The notes under the pieces were generated by a model. The model saw only the letters and a program-made list of their open reading frames with translations, searched no databases and had not been told where the DNA came from. This document shows, piece after piece, positions 22,301-33,510 of a DNA stretch of 64,000 bases. Origin of the DNA: Serripes groenlandicus (Eukaryota > Mollusca > Bivalvia > Cardiida > Cardiidae); contig JASEVX010000007.1 in the NCBI GenBank assembly GCA_031761405.1, positions 29,600,859 to 29,664,858 of the forward strand. The letters are read 5' to 3'. The position numbers and the translations under genes are program-made. Numbering within the stretch: position 1 is the stretch's first letter; each line of letters begins with the position of its first letter.

Positions 22301-23029
22301 GTGAGAAACCTTCTTTCCGAGTACATAGTTAGACGGTTTGAAACTGTTCCATGTTTCCGTAAACAGCTCTGGGTATGTGCTCTGTTACATTAACACGTGT
22401 ATTTGCATTGTTCCAACTATCCTTAAGTTACCGGCCCCTACCATTATATTATTCAGGCCATTCGGCATAAGCCCCTGACTCAACACGCATTGACCCATGT
22501 TGTCTCTAGTGGCGTTCGTTTTTACAAGAGACAGCCTACCTACTATTGATCCACTGTTAAATTTACGAAAATCAAATGTATATTAACCCTTTTATATAAA
22601 ACCAGCTTGACTAATTTCCGTAATTCGGTTTTTACCCTGTAGCATTAACACGCGCATTTGTCTTACCGGTGTATTGCTGTTGCATTAACAATTGTGTAAA
22701 CGCATTGAAATAGTCTCTTAATCATTTCCTTCATGTAGCTGTAATCAAATACATCGCCAGCAGATGACATTGAAAACAGTTAAACAAAAAGGATGATTTT
22801 TTTTCATTTCAGAAATTTTATAAAACAAATCACACACGTATTATTACAAATAGTCTCTATATATGGTTCAGATATCATAATAATAATGACGGGAATTTTA
22901 ATTTAATCCATTGACGTTACGCCAAGACGAAGTATTACGGAAATGACGTCACGTCCTTCTTTGGCTACGATACAGTCAAAATTTAGGTTCGGGCGTAGTA
23001 GGCTAATGCTGTCTATCAGCGGCCAGCTC
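22301..23029. other. Unassigned spacer
   Basis: No coding signal. A weak MITE-1-like scrap lies near 22735-22790 (CATCGCCAGCAGATGACATT). Otherwise nothing recognised. Confidence 0.4.
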
Positions 23030-24145
23030 ATATAAATATTAGTACTGCCTTTTTCCACAATATTTTCTACATGATTTTAATTTACTCTTTCATTTGGATA
23101 GATGTTTCTTTTTTAGCTCACCTGAGCACGAAGTGCTAAAAGTTAGTTATTGTGATCTCCTTTTGTCCGGCGTCTGTCGTCCGTCAACATCTTCTTCTCA
23201 GTAACGAGTGGGTCACTTGGGATGAAACTTCACAGAAAGCATCCTCTCATTGACCTCACCAGAATTCCTTCAAATGTTTGTGATTTATGCAGAATTATGG
23301 TTTCCATGGCAACGAAAATAAAAAAACTTTAACAATTCTTCTTCTACCAAACTGGTTGGCAGATTTTCAAATTATTTTAAAGAAGTGTTCCTTGGCCGCC
23401 AGGGAGCGGGGCGTTTTTGCCTTATATGGCTATAGTGTAAACTCAAAAAAATCTTCTCCTCCAAAAGTGTCAGGCCGATTTTCAAATAATTTTGTAGAAA
23501 TGTTCCTAGGGTGACCTTCTATCAGATTCCTTCCAGCCAAGTTGATTGTTCGAAAAACATGGCCGCCAGCGGTCGGGGCTTTTTTGCCTAATATGGCTAT
23601 AGTAAAAACTTGAAAAATCTTCTCCTCCGAAAGTTTTTGGCCAATTTTCAATTCTTTTTGTAGAAATGTTCATTGGGAGACCATCTATCAGATTCCTCCA
23701 AGCCATGTTGATTGGTTGAAAAACATTGCCGCCAGGGGGCAGGGCTATTTGGCCTTATATGGCTATAGTGAAAACTTGAAAAATCTCTTGTTAAGCAGGA
23801 AGCTTTTGAGTAAGATTTTAGAAAACCCTTGGTCAATTGTGATTTTTTTTGTAACAAAACTTGGTAAATACTTAGATGAGTGAGTCGGGGCCGTAATGGT
23901 TATCCATTTGTTTTACATGTCTTTTGAAAATGGAAATTAAATATAATATTCACATGTATGTCTCATGATTTATTTTTATAGACAACTAAAATGGCATTTA
24001 ATTTTAACGGATGCGTCCTTTATTCTTTTACCCGAAGTTGTAATATTTATAAACAATGCATAGTTTATAAACCACACATCTATGCAAAGGCAAATGTTTG
24101 AACAGTTTTATGTACCCAAACAAATGCAGTGCCTTCAGCGCTTTG
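23030..24145 (+). repeat. AGCTCACCTGAGC-family repeat, copy 1 (~1.1 kb)
   Basis: Near-identical to 58925-60030 from ATATAAATATTA to CCTTCAGCGCTTTGATT. It contains TTTAGCTCACCTGAGCACGA, then roughly 160 bp internal repeats (about 23330-23790) each with ATGGCTATAGT, CTTCTCCTCC and TCAGATTCCTTCCAGCC-like blocks. The minus-strand frames over it are repeat-derived and share the same peptide because of the internal repeats. The family is abundant in bivalves as I recall; its class is unknown to me. Confidence 0.88.
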
Positions 24146-24179
24146 ATTCCAAATGTTCCCAAATGTAAACTCGGACTCC

Positions 24180-24345
24180 TTTGCTCCAAACAACATTCTT
24201 CCAAAGAAACCAACTGCCTTCCAACATAGATATTTACATTGGTGGACAAAGAACGCCGTTTGCCACTGTTGTCAATATTCTGAGCGATCGATGGCCGAGC
24301 TTGGATTCGAATTCATGACCACTGGATCGACTGCTTACGTGATTT
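24180..24345 (-). repeat. tRNA-derived SINE, minus strand, degraded
   Basis: Parallels 52115-52290 block by block: CAACATTCTTCCAAAGAAAC, GGTGGACAAAGAACGCC, TTGTCAATATTCTGAGCGAT, and GGATTCGAATTCATGACCAC as the B-box region. The tRNA head lies at the right. The 140-codon plus-strand frame over this and the next SINE is not a gene. Confidence 0.65.
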
Positions 24346-24439
24346 CCAGATATTTCTTATTTTTCCAAGGATTTGTTCAAAGGAGACGAGTATACTATTT
24401 TAGAAACAGGTACTTTCTGAAACTACATCAGGCAAGTTT

Positions 24440-24670
24440 TGGTTACCGCCTCAATGGTGTAGTGGTAATAGTCTGCATCGGTGCGGAAGGCCATGGGTTC
24501 AATCCCCGGCCAGGTCATATCAAATACTTTATGGTAGTAATGCCTTTCCCTCTTGACGTCAGGTTTGTGGGATAAGAATAGCTATTGATTGGCTGGTCTG
24601 AGGATAAATGAACCAGTAGAACTGGTAACTTACCCAGGGAACGCCGTAATATAGCTGAAACGAAATAATC
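24440..24670 (+). repeat. tRNA-derived SINE, plus strand
   Basis: A good A box (TGGTGTAGTGGTAATAG) and B box (GGGTTCAATCCCC), followed by a SINE body with GGATAAATGAACCAGTAGAA, TACCCAGGGAACGCCGTAAT and TAGCTGAAAC. The tRNA-like part does not close an acceptor stem, so it is a pol III SINE head and not a tRNA gene. Confidence 0.8.
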
Positions 24671-25066
24671 GGAATTGCTGGTACGATGTAGGTTCTGGTA
24701 CATAACGATTAAGTTATATAGTGACCATTGGTCGACTGTAACCCAGTCCAGCGTTCAAAATACCCTGAAACAGAAACATATTTCGCGAATACCTAGTAAG
24801 ATGTGATAATGTTCTGTGTAAAATCGAATGCATTTCACTGGTAACCTGTAGGTAGATTCGCGTACATAACTGAACGGTTAGAACGTATTTTGGACGCCGC
24901 ACGACACTACGTTCAATATATACTAACACAGAAACAGTTTTCGCGAACACCCACTATGTTTTAGTCATTTGCCATGAAAACCGACTTAGTTTCGTTGAAT
25001 CGTAATGGGTATTCACTTTTAGCGGTTAAGTGTTATGTCTATCGAACACAGCGCAGTCTACAAGAG
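24671..25066. other. Unassigned spacer
   Basis: Nothing recognised. Two short repeats of ACAGAAAC...TTTCGCGAA (near 24770 and 24930) suggest an old internal duplication. Confidence 0.4.
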
Positions 25067-25300
25067 TTAACCCTTTCCCTGATATGACAATTCTGCAGCA
25101 GACGACTTTGAACATATTTTGTCTATAAATAGAGAATCTCTATAATTTAATGGATACAAACCTATGACTAAAAGTTAAAAACATTGTGTCAAAATGAGAA
25201 ATTGCTCGTTTTGAGCAATTTATACTTTTGTCACTATGTTTTCAAAAAAGCCGCCTGCGGCAGAGGCGGCTGAAAGCGTCTATATGAGGGAAAGAGTTAA
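25067..25300. mobile_element. MITE-1 copy, intact
   Basis: TTAACCCTTTCCC to GGGAAAGAGTTAA, 234 bp. Hairpin AGAAATTGCTC/GAGCAATTTAT. The right subterminal block is CCGCCTGCGGCAGAGGCGGC, which has changed at three CpG-like positions compared with CCGTCTGCTGCAGAGGCGTC. Confidence 0.9.
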
Positions 25301-25374
25301 GGAAGCACGGATGTAATCATTGCGTATTAATAACGTTAACTGTCACAACCGAAACCTTTAAGATGTTACTACTA

Positions 25375-25620
25375 TTAATCATACACTTTCCAAGATGCAG
25401 ACGCATTTTGCAGACGTGCTTGCTGGCGATGAAGTTTGAAAACATTGCGACAAAAACATGGATTACTTATAATGAGCAATGTCTCATTTTGCAAAATCAT
25501 TATCATATCTATCTATATACAATAAGACTTTCAATTTCATTGAATTTCCATATTTCTTGCCTAGGTGTTTGTTTAAAGTCATCTGTGGATGCTTTGCTAT
25601 ACACAGGAAAGTGTCAATAT
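25375..25620. repeat. MITE-1 relic
   Basis: CACTTTCCAAGATGCAGACG, a core TTTGAAAACATTGCGAC and AATGAGCAATGTCTCATTTT, and a right end ACACAGGAAAGTGTCAAT. The 121-codon plus-strand frame here is a relic read through, not a gene. Confidence 0.6.
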
Positions 25621-25834
25621 GTAATTGAAGCCTGTAAAATACAGAAGTCAATGATTCCTTATGCATATTTAGGCCCCGCTTTCTCCCTGAAGTACTTGTT
25701 TGTTTTATTTGAAGTTACGCCGTTTTAAACATGATCTCAGTTATATCATCAAAACAGTTCAATCATTGATGGTAAACAAACCAATATTAGGCTAGGAAAT
25801 GTGCCATGTTCATGGCCACTCCACCATGACCGCC

Positions 25835-25910
25835 GCGACTTGAGTTCGAACCCGGGACAACCGGTTCATGATTTCCCACGCTTACCACTCAGCACTGGCG
25901 GATTCTTACT
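25835..25910 (-). repeat. SINE tRNA-like head, minus strand
   Basis: On the minus strand, an A-box-like GCTGAGTGGTAAGCGTGGG is followed by a B-box GGGTTCGAACTCA. No clear tail beyond it, so probably a fragment. Confidence 0.55.
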
Positions 25911-26041
25911 AAACTACTCGAGTACGTACTCAACTGAGCATATTTATACTTTCTTGTATTATTGTTTCCACCATTAGAAGTGTTCTAAATATCTAGGTTC
26001 AAATCGGTGTAGTTTAATGACTAGCTTTCACTCGAGTTTGT

Positions 26042-26271
26042 TTAACCCTTTCCCTCATATGGCAATTATGCAGCAGACGACTTTGAACGTATTTTGTCAA
26101 AAAATAGAAAATCTCTATAATTGAATGGATAACCTATGACAAAAAGTGCAAAACATTGTGGCAAAAGGAGAAATTGCACGTTTTCTGCAATTTCTTCTTT
26201 TGTCACTATGTTTTCAAAAAGCCGCCTGCTGCAGAGGCGTCAGAAAGCGTTTATATGAGGGAAAGGGATAA
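26042..26271. mobile_element. MITE-1 copy, intact length
   Basis: TTAACCCTTTCCC at 26042. The right end reads GGGAAAGGGATAA, so the last TTAA has become ATAA. The hairpin is GAAATTGCAC with a mismatched partner TCTGCAATTTC. Confidence 0.88.
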
Positions 26272-26537
26272 TTAACTGGTAATGTTGTCAGGGTTACTCA
26301 ACGCAGGACGGGAATACAGACGAACACGTGATTTAGTGTGCTGAATGCAATCCCTGATCAGTTGTGAGAAACTAAGACAACGCAATCTTGTTAACAACTT
26401 TTGTGAATTACGTATTTATACTTTATTAATTTTCTGAATTCATCCACTCACATGTTTAACATTTTCCATTTAATATGTTGTTAATAATTCAATTGTATAT
26501 ACATAGTAATATAATACTTTGATTTACTTTCGATTTA

Positions 26538-26735
26538 CAGCCTTTCCGCGAGAAAACCAACATTGTTGATTCTGCGTAAATTATCGATCCGGATCAACCT
26601 AAGCATGCCGCGCAGGCTAACCCGGACAAATACGTTTCGCCTCCTTTGAATTTACTGTTACAGGACTCGTTACTCTATACCTCTATCCCCCTGAGACGGA
26701 ACGTGTCGGCCCGGATTCCGTCGATGCACAAATAG
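26538..26735. repeat. MITE-2 fragment
   Basis: CCTTTCCGCGAGAAAACCAA through GATCAACCTAAGCATGCCG and CCCTGAGACGGAACGTGTCG. This is the left three quarters of the palindrome; the right terminus is missing. Confidence 0.75.
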
Positions 26736-26889
26736 TTTTTGTTTTTCTCCTTATCTAATATACCCTTAGGTTTGTCTTTTCCTACAATTATATTAGTAAA
26801 CTGAAGATAGATCTATTAAGTGCAAGAGTTCCCAAAGGAGTTCACTGTCGTGGATTTTCCGCATATATCCTATTAATTCAAAACAGAAT

Positions 26890-27260
26890 TAACCCTTTTG
26901 GACAAACAACGAATTAGCAGCAGACGAATTTGAAAAAGTCCGTGGAAATCCTCCTTAGGAAATTATAATAATCGAATTTAGAAAATAAAAAGTGTAGCAA
27001 GAGTTTGCTTATTTTGAGCAGGTTCTCCCTTTGCAACAATGTTTTCTAAAAACGTCTGCTAAAAAAGGCGTCAAACTGCGTCTCAAGTGGGACTACATGT
27101 ACTTGAACGGTTTCATTGATACAGGCGCCATTGTACATTCTACAGCAGAACATTTTTTGAAAACATTCTCGGAAATGGAGAATTATTTTATTGAATTGAC
27201 AAATTAGTTTTCAAAGTTGAATGCTGCATAAAAGTGCTATGTGGGAAAGTTTGAATTGAA
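26890..27260. repeat. Two MITE-1 relics in a row
   Basis: The first (about 26890-27095) has TTAACCCTTTTGG, TTAGCAGCAGACGAATTTG and a core TTGCTTATTTTGAGCAGG. The second (about 27100-27260) has TACAGCAGAACATTTTTTGA and AAGTTGAATGCTGCATAAAA. Both are heavily eroded. Confidence 0.55.
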
Positions 27261-27603
27261 ACTGTTAGAAGCAGTGCAGTGTCGACTTAAACCGTTAAAC
27301 TGTTTCCGCTACTAAAGATCTATCTTATTTGTGTTGTTTCTTTTTACTTTGATGCGAGATTTATTTAAATGATTAATGTCGGTTTCAAGTACTTAGTAGT
27401 AATTAGCAGTCAAAGCGAAAGAAAAATTAATAATTTTGGTACTAAGTGCAATGTACTCCGGTCATTATGCAAAATAAGAAAACATCTTCATAATTGAAAG
27501 TATACTTATTAAGAGTTGGAAATATTGTAACTGAAGGAGACAATTAGATAACGGGCGTTCACCGCACTCCTGTCTTTATTCATTCCAAAATGAAAGGATA
27601 ATA

Positions 27604-27817
27604 TTAACTCTTTCAGCGCCGAATTGTTTAAAGTGGACTCTTCCATGTTCAAATTCGGGCGCTTCTATTTCACATGTTATAAGAGTTTTGGATTATTTGG
27701 ATAACTACAAGGCAAACAATGCTGATTTCAGGTGAGACAGCTCGTTACGAGCTGACTCACCTGAATCCGTATTGTTTGCAAAAAGCTCAATATTGCCTTT
27801 GGCGCTGAAAGAGTTAA
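27604..27817. mobile_element. MITE-3 (second TTAA family), well preserved
   Basis: Perfect termini TTAACTCTTTCAGCGCC and GGCGCTGAAAGAGTTAA, 214 bp. Inside is a second palindrome around CAGCTCGTTACGAGCTGA flanked by TCAGGTGAGA/TCACCTGA and CAAACAATGC/GTATTGTTTG. TTAA at both ends again suggests a piggyBac-type integration site, but the terminal sequence differs from MITE-1. Confidence 0.88.
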
Positions 27818-27834
27818 TAAGACATCTATATGAC

Positions 27835-28020
27835 TTAATCTTTTTTCAAATAAGACAAATTAGCTTCAGACGACTTTGAAAACATCTAATCAAAAATACG
27901 AAATATATACGTAAATGAAAGTGTAGTTATTGAATAGAGATGAAAAGAATGTTACAAACGGAAAAAATTGGTAACTGGTATTCAGTGCATCATATTGTGG
28001 TTATTAATCATTTTCAAAAT
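27835..28020. repeat. MITE-1 relic
   Basis: Contains TTAGCTTCAGACGACTTTG and AACATCTAATC, then decays. No termini. Confidence 0.5.
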
Positions 28021-28050
28021 GAAAGGGTATACATCAAACGTTCGTGTATC

Positions 28051-28280
28051 TTAACCCTTTCCCTCATACGACAATTCTGCAGCAGACGACTTTGAACGTA
28101 TTTTGTCAAAAAATAGAAAATCTCTATAATTGAATGGATAACCTATGACTAAAAGTGGAAAACATTGTGTCAAAAGGAGAAATTGCACGTTTTGTGCAAT
28201 TGCTTCTTTTGTCACTATGTTTTCAAATAGCCGTCTGCTGCAGAGGCGTCAGAAAGCGTCTATATGAGGGAAAGGGTTAA
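28051..28280. mobile_element. MITE-1 copy, intact (230 bp)
   Basis: TTAACCCTTTCCC to GGGAAAGGGTTAA. Hairpin GAAATTGCAC/GTGCAATTGC. One of the best-preserved copies, of the GCAC/GTGC stem type. Confidence 0.93.
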
Positions 28281-28589
28281 CCCATGTAATCATACGACAA
28301 GAAAGCAGCAGACATCTAATCAGATATATGGAAAAACAAAAAAAATCTAAATGAAAGTATAAATAGTTGAATGCTCAAGATGGTACTTTGTTATTTTGTT
28401 ACACGCTGATTAAACGTGCCATTGTTTTTTCTGACTTTTGAGACACTCCTTTGTTTTTTACATTTAATCCTTTTCCATTTACAGCCAATCTAAAGAATAC
28501 GACTTTGAACGTATTTAAAATCCCCATAAATGAAAGCATGCGTTTTGGAACGGGGTTGGACATATTGTGGCAAAAGAAGAAACTGGTCT
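28281..28589. repeat. MITE-1 relics
   Basis: Fragments with AGCAGCAGACATCTAATCAG (near 28300) and TAATCCTTTTCCATTTACAG with GACTTTGAACGT (near 28468). No intact terminus. A GTGGCAAAAGAAGAAACTG stub abuts the next MITE-1. Confidence 0.5.
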
Positions 28590-28819
28590 TTAACCCTTTC
28601 CCACCTAAAGACGCATTTTGACGCATCTGCAGCAGACGACTTTTGAAAACATCGTGACAAAAGAAGAAATTGCTCAAGACAAGCAATTTCTCCTTTTGCC
28701 ACAATGTTTTCAACCTTTTTCAGTAACTACTCCTACAATTATGGAGATTTTTTCATATTTTTTAGTAGACATTTTCAACGTCGTCTGTTGCAGATTTATT
28801 GTAAGAGGGAAAGGGTTAA
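28590..28819. mobile_element. MITE-1 copy, intact (230 bp)
   Basis: TTAACCCTTTCCC to GGGAAAGGGTTAA. Hairpin GAAATTGCTC/AAGCAATTTC, with one mismatch at its top. Its left TTAA lies inside an older MITE-1 relic, so it is a nested insertion. Confidence 0.92.
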
Positions 28820-28892
28820 TGATATTTCTCTTTTTGCAACAATGTTTTCAAAGGTCATCTGCTGTAGATTCGTCAATACGAAACTGTTTGCA

Positions 28893-30125
28893 GGAACCCA
28901 CCGTAACCGAGTGGTCAGCGTAGGGGTTTCAGAACCGGCCGTACCGGGTTCAATTCCCAGTCGTGGCAGTCGATGTGAAGTGCAAGGCACATTTTCTAGC
29001 TTTGTTGTGGTTTGTTTACCCAGGGATCATGAATAAGTCAACTGTCGTTGTTGTGGTTTGTTTACCCAGGGATCATGGATAAGTTTACTGTCGTCGTTGT
29101 GGTTTGTTTACCCAGGGATAATGAATAAGTTAACTGTCGTCGTTGTTGTTTGTTTACCCAGGGATCATGAATAAGTTAACTGTCGTTGTTGTGGTTTGTT
29201 TACCCAGGGATCATGAATAAGTTAACTGCCGTCGTTGTGGTTTGTTTACCCAGGGATCATGGATAAGTTAACTGTTGTATTTGTGGTTTGTTTACCCAGG
29301 GATCATGAATAAGTTAACTGTCGTTGTTGTGGTTTGTTTACCCAGGGATCATGAATAAGTTAACTGTCGTCGTTGTTGTTTGTTTACCCAGGGATCATGA
29401 ATAAGTTAACTGTCGTTGTTGTGGTTTGTTTACCCAGGGATCATGGATAAGTTAACTGTCGTATTTGTGGTTTGTTTACCCAGGGATCATGAATAAGTTA
29501 ACTGTCGTTGTTGTGGTTTGTTTACCCAGGGATCATGGATAAGTTAACTGTCGTTGTTGTGGTTTGTTTACCCAGGGATCATGAATAAGTTAACTGTCGT
29601 TGTTGTGGTTTGTTTACCCAGGGATCATGAATAAGTGAACTGTCATCGTTGTTGTTTGTTTACCCAGGGATCATGAATAAGTTAACTGTCGTCGTTGTGG
29701 TTTGTTTACCCAGGGATCATGGATAAGTTAACTGTCGTCGTTGTGGTTTGTTTACCCAGGGATCATGGATAAGTTAACTGTCGTTGTTGTGGTTTGTTTA
29801 CCCAGGGATCATGAATAAGTTAACTGTCGTTGTTGTGGTTTGTTTACCCAGGGATCATGAATAAGTTAACTGTCGTTGTTGTGGTTTGTTTACCCAGGGA
29901 TCATGAATAAGTTAACTGTCGTTGTTGTGGTTTGTTTACCCAGGGATCATGAATAAGTTAACTGTCGTCGTTGTGGTTTGTTTACCCTGGGATCATGAAT
30001 AAGTTAACTGTCGTTGTTGTGGTTTGTTTACCCAGGGATCATGACTAAGTTAATTGTCTTCGTGATATAACGGAAATCAGGATGAACACGGCACGGCGTA
30101 AATGCCCATTAAAAAACGAAAAGGC
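28893..30125 (+). repeat. SINE with an internally amplified 43 bp segment
   Basis: The head has an A box (TAACCGAGTGGTCAGCG) and a B box (GGGTTCAATTCCC). The SINE body GTGCAAGGCACATTTTC follows. Then the segment GTTTACCCAGGGATCATGAA is repeated about 24 times. After the last unit the SINE resumes with GTGATATAACGGAAAT and CGGCGTAAATGCCC. The SINE at 55290-55425 has the same order with one unit, so the array is an expansion inside one SINE. Confidence 0.85.
28997..30060 (+). repeat. 43 bp minisatellite (~24 copies)
   Basis: Period 43 bp. Units differ mainly as TCGTTGTTGTGG, TCGTCGTTGTGG, TCGTCGTTGTTG or TCGTATTTGTGG and as ATGAATAAG or ATGGATAAG. The variants recur in blocks, which indicates higher-order duplication. 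No CRISPR-like spacers. Confidence 0.95.
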
Positions 30126-30164
30126 ATCTGTATCTAGGAAAAGGGTTGATATACATTGTTTGGT

Positions 30165-30330
30165 GTTTAATGTCGTTTTTAATACGATCTCAATTATATC
30201 ACAGCGTTTCCTGGGTAAGTTATCAGTACTACTGATCCATTTATCCTGACACGAGCCAGTCATTCGTAATGCTAACCCTGCAATTCTGAGCGCTCAGGAG
30301 GGCAGTCATTACTATCATGTGTAAAGTAGT
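30165..30330 (-). repeat. SINE tail, minus strand
   Basis: ATCTCAATTATATCACAGCG, TTTCCTGGGTAAGTTATCAG, TACTACTGATCCATTTATCC and CTGAGCGCTCAGGAGGG parallel the SINE at 35260-35505. The tRNA head is not recognisable. Confidence 0.6.
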
Positions 30331-30419
30331 TAGTTTAAACTTATTTATTTTAAATCGATTGCGAAACAAGCTTTAAGCTTATATTAATCACGCTCGATGT
30401 CTGCTTCCTGGATACTTAA

Positions 30420-30545
30420 CCAGTACTCGCGCCGATTGTGTGGAAAAATCCCAAAGTCAGGACCCGCTCATCACGGGACTCGAACCAGGGACCTTTGATG
30501 TGAGAGGCCGACGCTCTACCTCTGCACCACTGTCTTCCACTGTGT
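30420..30545 (-). repeat. tRNA-derived SINE, minus strand (family A)
   Basis: On the minus strand, an A box (GTGGTGCAGAGGTAGAGCG) and a B box (GGTTCGAGTCCCG), then GGGTCCTGACTTTGGGATTT and CGGCGCGAG. The same family is at 52328-52500. Confidence 0.75.
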
Positions 30546-30589
30546 AAAGTAGTTGGTTGATATACACATACACTGGTGTCATAAACCAT

Positions 30590-30715
30590 AGTTGAGAGTG
30601 GAAGACAGGTCTGAAGTGAAAGAGCCAATTATTCTGACTTCTAATCCAGTGATGAGCGGCTTCTCCCTTTGGGATTTGTCCACACACACGGCGCGAGTAT
30701 TGGCCTAAAGTTTTT
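30590..30715 (+). repeat. SINE family A fragment, plus strand
   Basis: GTGGAAGACAG at 30598 and TCCCTTTGGGATTTGTCCAC with CGGCGCGAGTATTGG are the reverse complement of parts of 30420-30545. The two copies stand head to head with about 55 bp between them. Confidence 0.65.
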
Positions 30716-31033
30716 AGGAAGCATACACCAAGAGTTATTTATCAAAAGACCAAAGGCATGTTTCTCAATCGATGTGAAAAACATAAGTTTAAACAACATA
30801 AGCTAATCCGTAGATATAAACATTCTATACATACAAACACATAAGCAAGAATAATAGATTAGATGCACTGATTCAGTACATGATTTCTAGAAACATTAAC
30901 AAAGCTTAAGGAAAACAAAGATTATGTTCTTATGCAATGCTTTCAAAGGAACATAAAGGAATAAATGGCAGTAACGAGTACATTACATACTTGCATACTA
31001 GGGTTTTAGATCGGAACCGTTATATAGGGTCAT

Positions 31034-32525
31034 ACAAGAGAAAGTTGATGCAATGCATCAATGTCGCCGAATATCCATAGTGCAGTTATGCATAGCACTA
31101 ACATTATAGTATAGTTGAATAAACAGTTATCAACTGAGGGGCATATTGGAACATCAGGGGTGGGGTCAAGTGAAAATGTATCATAACTTGCATTGTTTTG
31201 TCAACGAAGTGAATGATAATTGAAGCCTTTCATTGTTTATGATCAATCTCCATTCCAAAGTAGGTTGACTAGACACACAACCAACTAATTATTGATCATA
31301 AACAGTAATGGAAATGAGAAATCTTGCCAATCATTAGTCTTAGTATGTATAAAGTGCTTTCATTAAGGAATAATTATAAGATTTGTGAATTCCACATACA
31401 CTTTTCAATATGTTTGTCAGAATATTTGAATTTTATTACTTTTCAATAAAACCACAAAACAGACTATTTAGGATTTGCATGCAATAGCACATCATTTTAC
31501 CTTTCCTCTATTAAAGTCAACAGTGGACACCTTTGCAGCAATATACTTTTAAAACAATGAGTTAAGGATTAAATCGCTGAGTTTTCTCTTTTTCTCAAAA
31601 TGATATTAGCTTGGCATCCTAATTATATCATACTTTAACAAATGTTGAAATGTAGTCCAATATTTATAAATTCGACCACATTCGAAATATAATATCAACT
31701 AAACAGTTAAATCTCATTGAAATTGTTGTATAATTTAAACTTAATTTCGAACATAAACTGAGCCCTACAACATGTTAATTTATTTTAATTCTTTCCTTCC
31801 TTTTTTATAATGAAAATAACAAAACTACTCATGTTTTAAAATTATATTATGATGAGCGCCCTTGTGTCAATGATCCATAACAATATGGCCTTAGGGGAAT
31901 TAAATGACACATTTAAAATTGTCAAGGAGGAAAAATTTGGTACGAAAGACCCGATTCTTTCTTATTCGCAGAGGTGTCATTCTTGAAACTCTCTTTATAG
32001 GCAGAGTGTTCGTTCAAAGTAATTTTTCTATTAAAACTAGTTTTTATCTCGGTATGTTCTTTTCTTCATTTGTTTCGAACCAAATAAACATCCTAAATCA
32101 CCTACGATTTACTATTTGTAAGTGAGTGTAAAGAGACGGCTCTCTGCAAAGGAGATTGATCTACGCAGTTGGTATTCGCGAGTCACGCTTCAAGCAGGTG
32201 CGCGTATGTAAACAAATTAGACTGCGACGTAAAGGTTTGTAGTTATCGCCTTTTGAGTACATGTAGTATATAGTGTAAAAATAAAGTATACCAGTCTAAC
32301 TAATAGGGACTGTTTTGTCTTCGTAAATAAAACAACAAAACATAAATGCGAGTCAAAATAAAGAAACTGAAAATACCTAAAACATCGGAATATTTATTTC
32401 ATTTTAGATGTGTCATTACTTAGTGTTTTTAAACAAACACAATTGTAATATGTTCAAGACATCTAAATGTGTTTCTTTCTAATAATAATCCCCCCTCCCA
32501 TGTGATTTCCGAAAACCTATTAAAA
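31034..32525 (-). mobile_element. Possible Helentron-like element, copy 2 (inverted)
   Basis: Reverse complement of the repeat at 4838-6136 with about 0.5 kb extra at 31330-31850. It starts (plus strand) with ACAAGAGAAAG and the stem-loop TTGATGC-AAT-GCATCAA at 31045-31061, and ends at TTCCGAAAACCTATTAAAAA. It is not inside MITE-2, which fixes the element's boundaries. No coding frame. Confidence 0.55.
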
Positions 32526-33195
32526 ATAGAAGTCGCGGGCTTCTGCCCGGCGACTAATAATATTGTTGCACGACTAAATCGCGAACACGGTAGATTCAGA
32601 TCAGACTTTGCGGAGGTGCCATCTGATCACAATCTCCTCTGGTCGCAAACTTCCCTCAATATGGTTTTCCTGTCATATGGCTTATACCAGCATACCGAGT
32701 GTTAGACAAAGGGTGAATCGATAAACTAGTATTTCTTGACGCTGAAAGCATTTTGACGTAAATGACTAAGAGTACGAAATAGTCTGAAGGGTTGAAATAA
32801 GTATAAGTTACCATCACCTTATTTATCCCACCTAGGTCGATGGCGATAATGGCCTTTGACCTACATGTATAGGAATTATGTCAAGGAACAAGTTATTGCA
32901 GTGTTTATGTATATATCTGTGCAGCGTGACTTACGCTATAACAAGACGAGCATCAAAGAAAAAAGAACATTTAAATCGACAAACAATAATAAAAAAATAA
33001 ATCTGTAATCAGTAATGTAGATATCGGTATTTGAAGATTTAAGTATTATTGTAGGATATTTAACCTGTCTGTGTTTTAAGTGAATAAGATGATTTAAAGT
33101 TCAACTGATCATAAAAAATGACATTTAAGACTAATACTTAAGATAAATGGACAAGAGGTTTATGATCAATTTCAATTTGTACCAAAAACAATAAA
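32526..33195. other. Unassigned spacer
   Basis: Contains a more GC-rich patch at 32530-32700 (GCGGGCTTCTGCCCGGCGAC forms a small hairpin). No domain-like coding seen. Confidence 0.4.
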
Positions 33196-33510
33196 CTATT
33201 TGTATTGAACACACGCCCTGTCATGATAATCTTTTGTCAAATAATGCAGACACACATACAATCTGTTTTGGGAGTTATTGTGGCAAATGGAGCAAATTTC
33301 ACCTTTTGCGACAATGATTTCAAAAAGTCGTCTGCTGCAGATGCTCAGAAGGGCATAGGGTATATTCTCGTATGTGGGAAATGGTTAAAACCCTAAATGG
33401 AGAAAATTTAGTTTATTATGACCAATTTCACCTTTTGCCTCAATTATTTCAAAAGTCGTCTGTTGCAGAGGACAGTCAGTGTATATGTGTGGGAAAGGAT
33501 TAAAACCGTA
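33196..33510. repeat. Two MITE-1 relics
   Basis: The first has TTGTGGCAAATGGAGCAAAT, AAGTCGTCTGCTGCAGATGC and TGTGGGAAATGGTTAA. The second repeats AATTTCACCTTTTGCC, GTCGTCTGTTGCAGAGG and TGTGGGAAAGGATTAA. They look like successive right halves, perhaps a local duplication. Confidence 0.65.

Noticed and set aside
23430..23857. Minus-strand frames with repeated peptide motifs
   Set aside because: The peptide repeats come from the ~160 bp DNA repeats of the AGCTCACCTGAGC family, and the same frames recur at 59274-59740.
24447..24517. Possible tRNA gene (good A and B boxes)
   Set aside because: The acceptor stem does not pair and a SINE body follows directly.
24153..24575. 140-codon plus-strand open frame
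   Set aside because: It runs through two SINEs on opposite strands, including the A and B boxes. No domain-like content.
25363..25728. 121-codon plus-strand frame with a hydrophobic start
   Set aside because: Most of it is a MITE-1 relic in translation.
28997..30060. CRISPR-like array
   Set aside because: Contiguous 43 bp tandem repeat with no unique spacers, in eukaryotic DNA.
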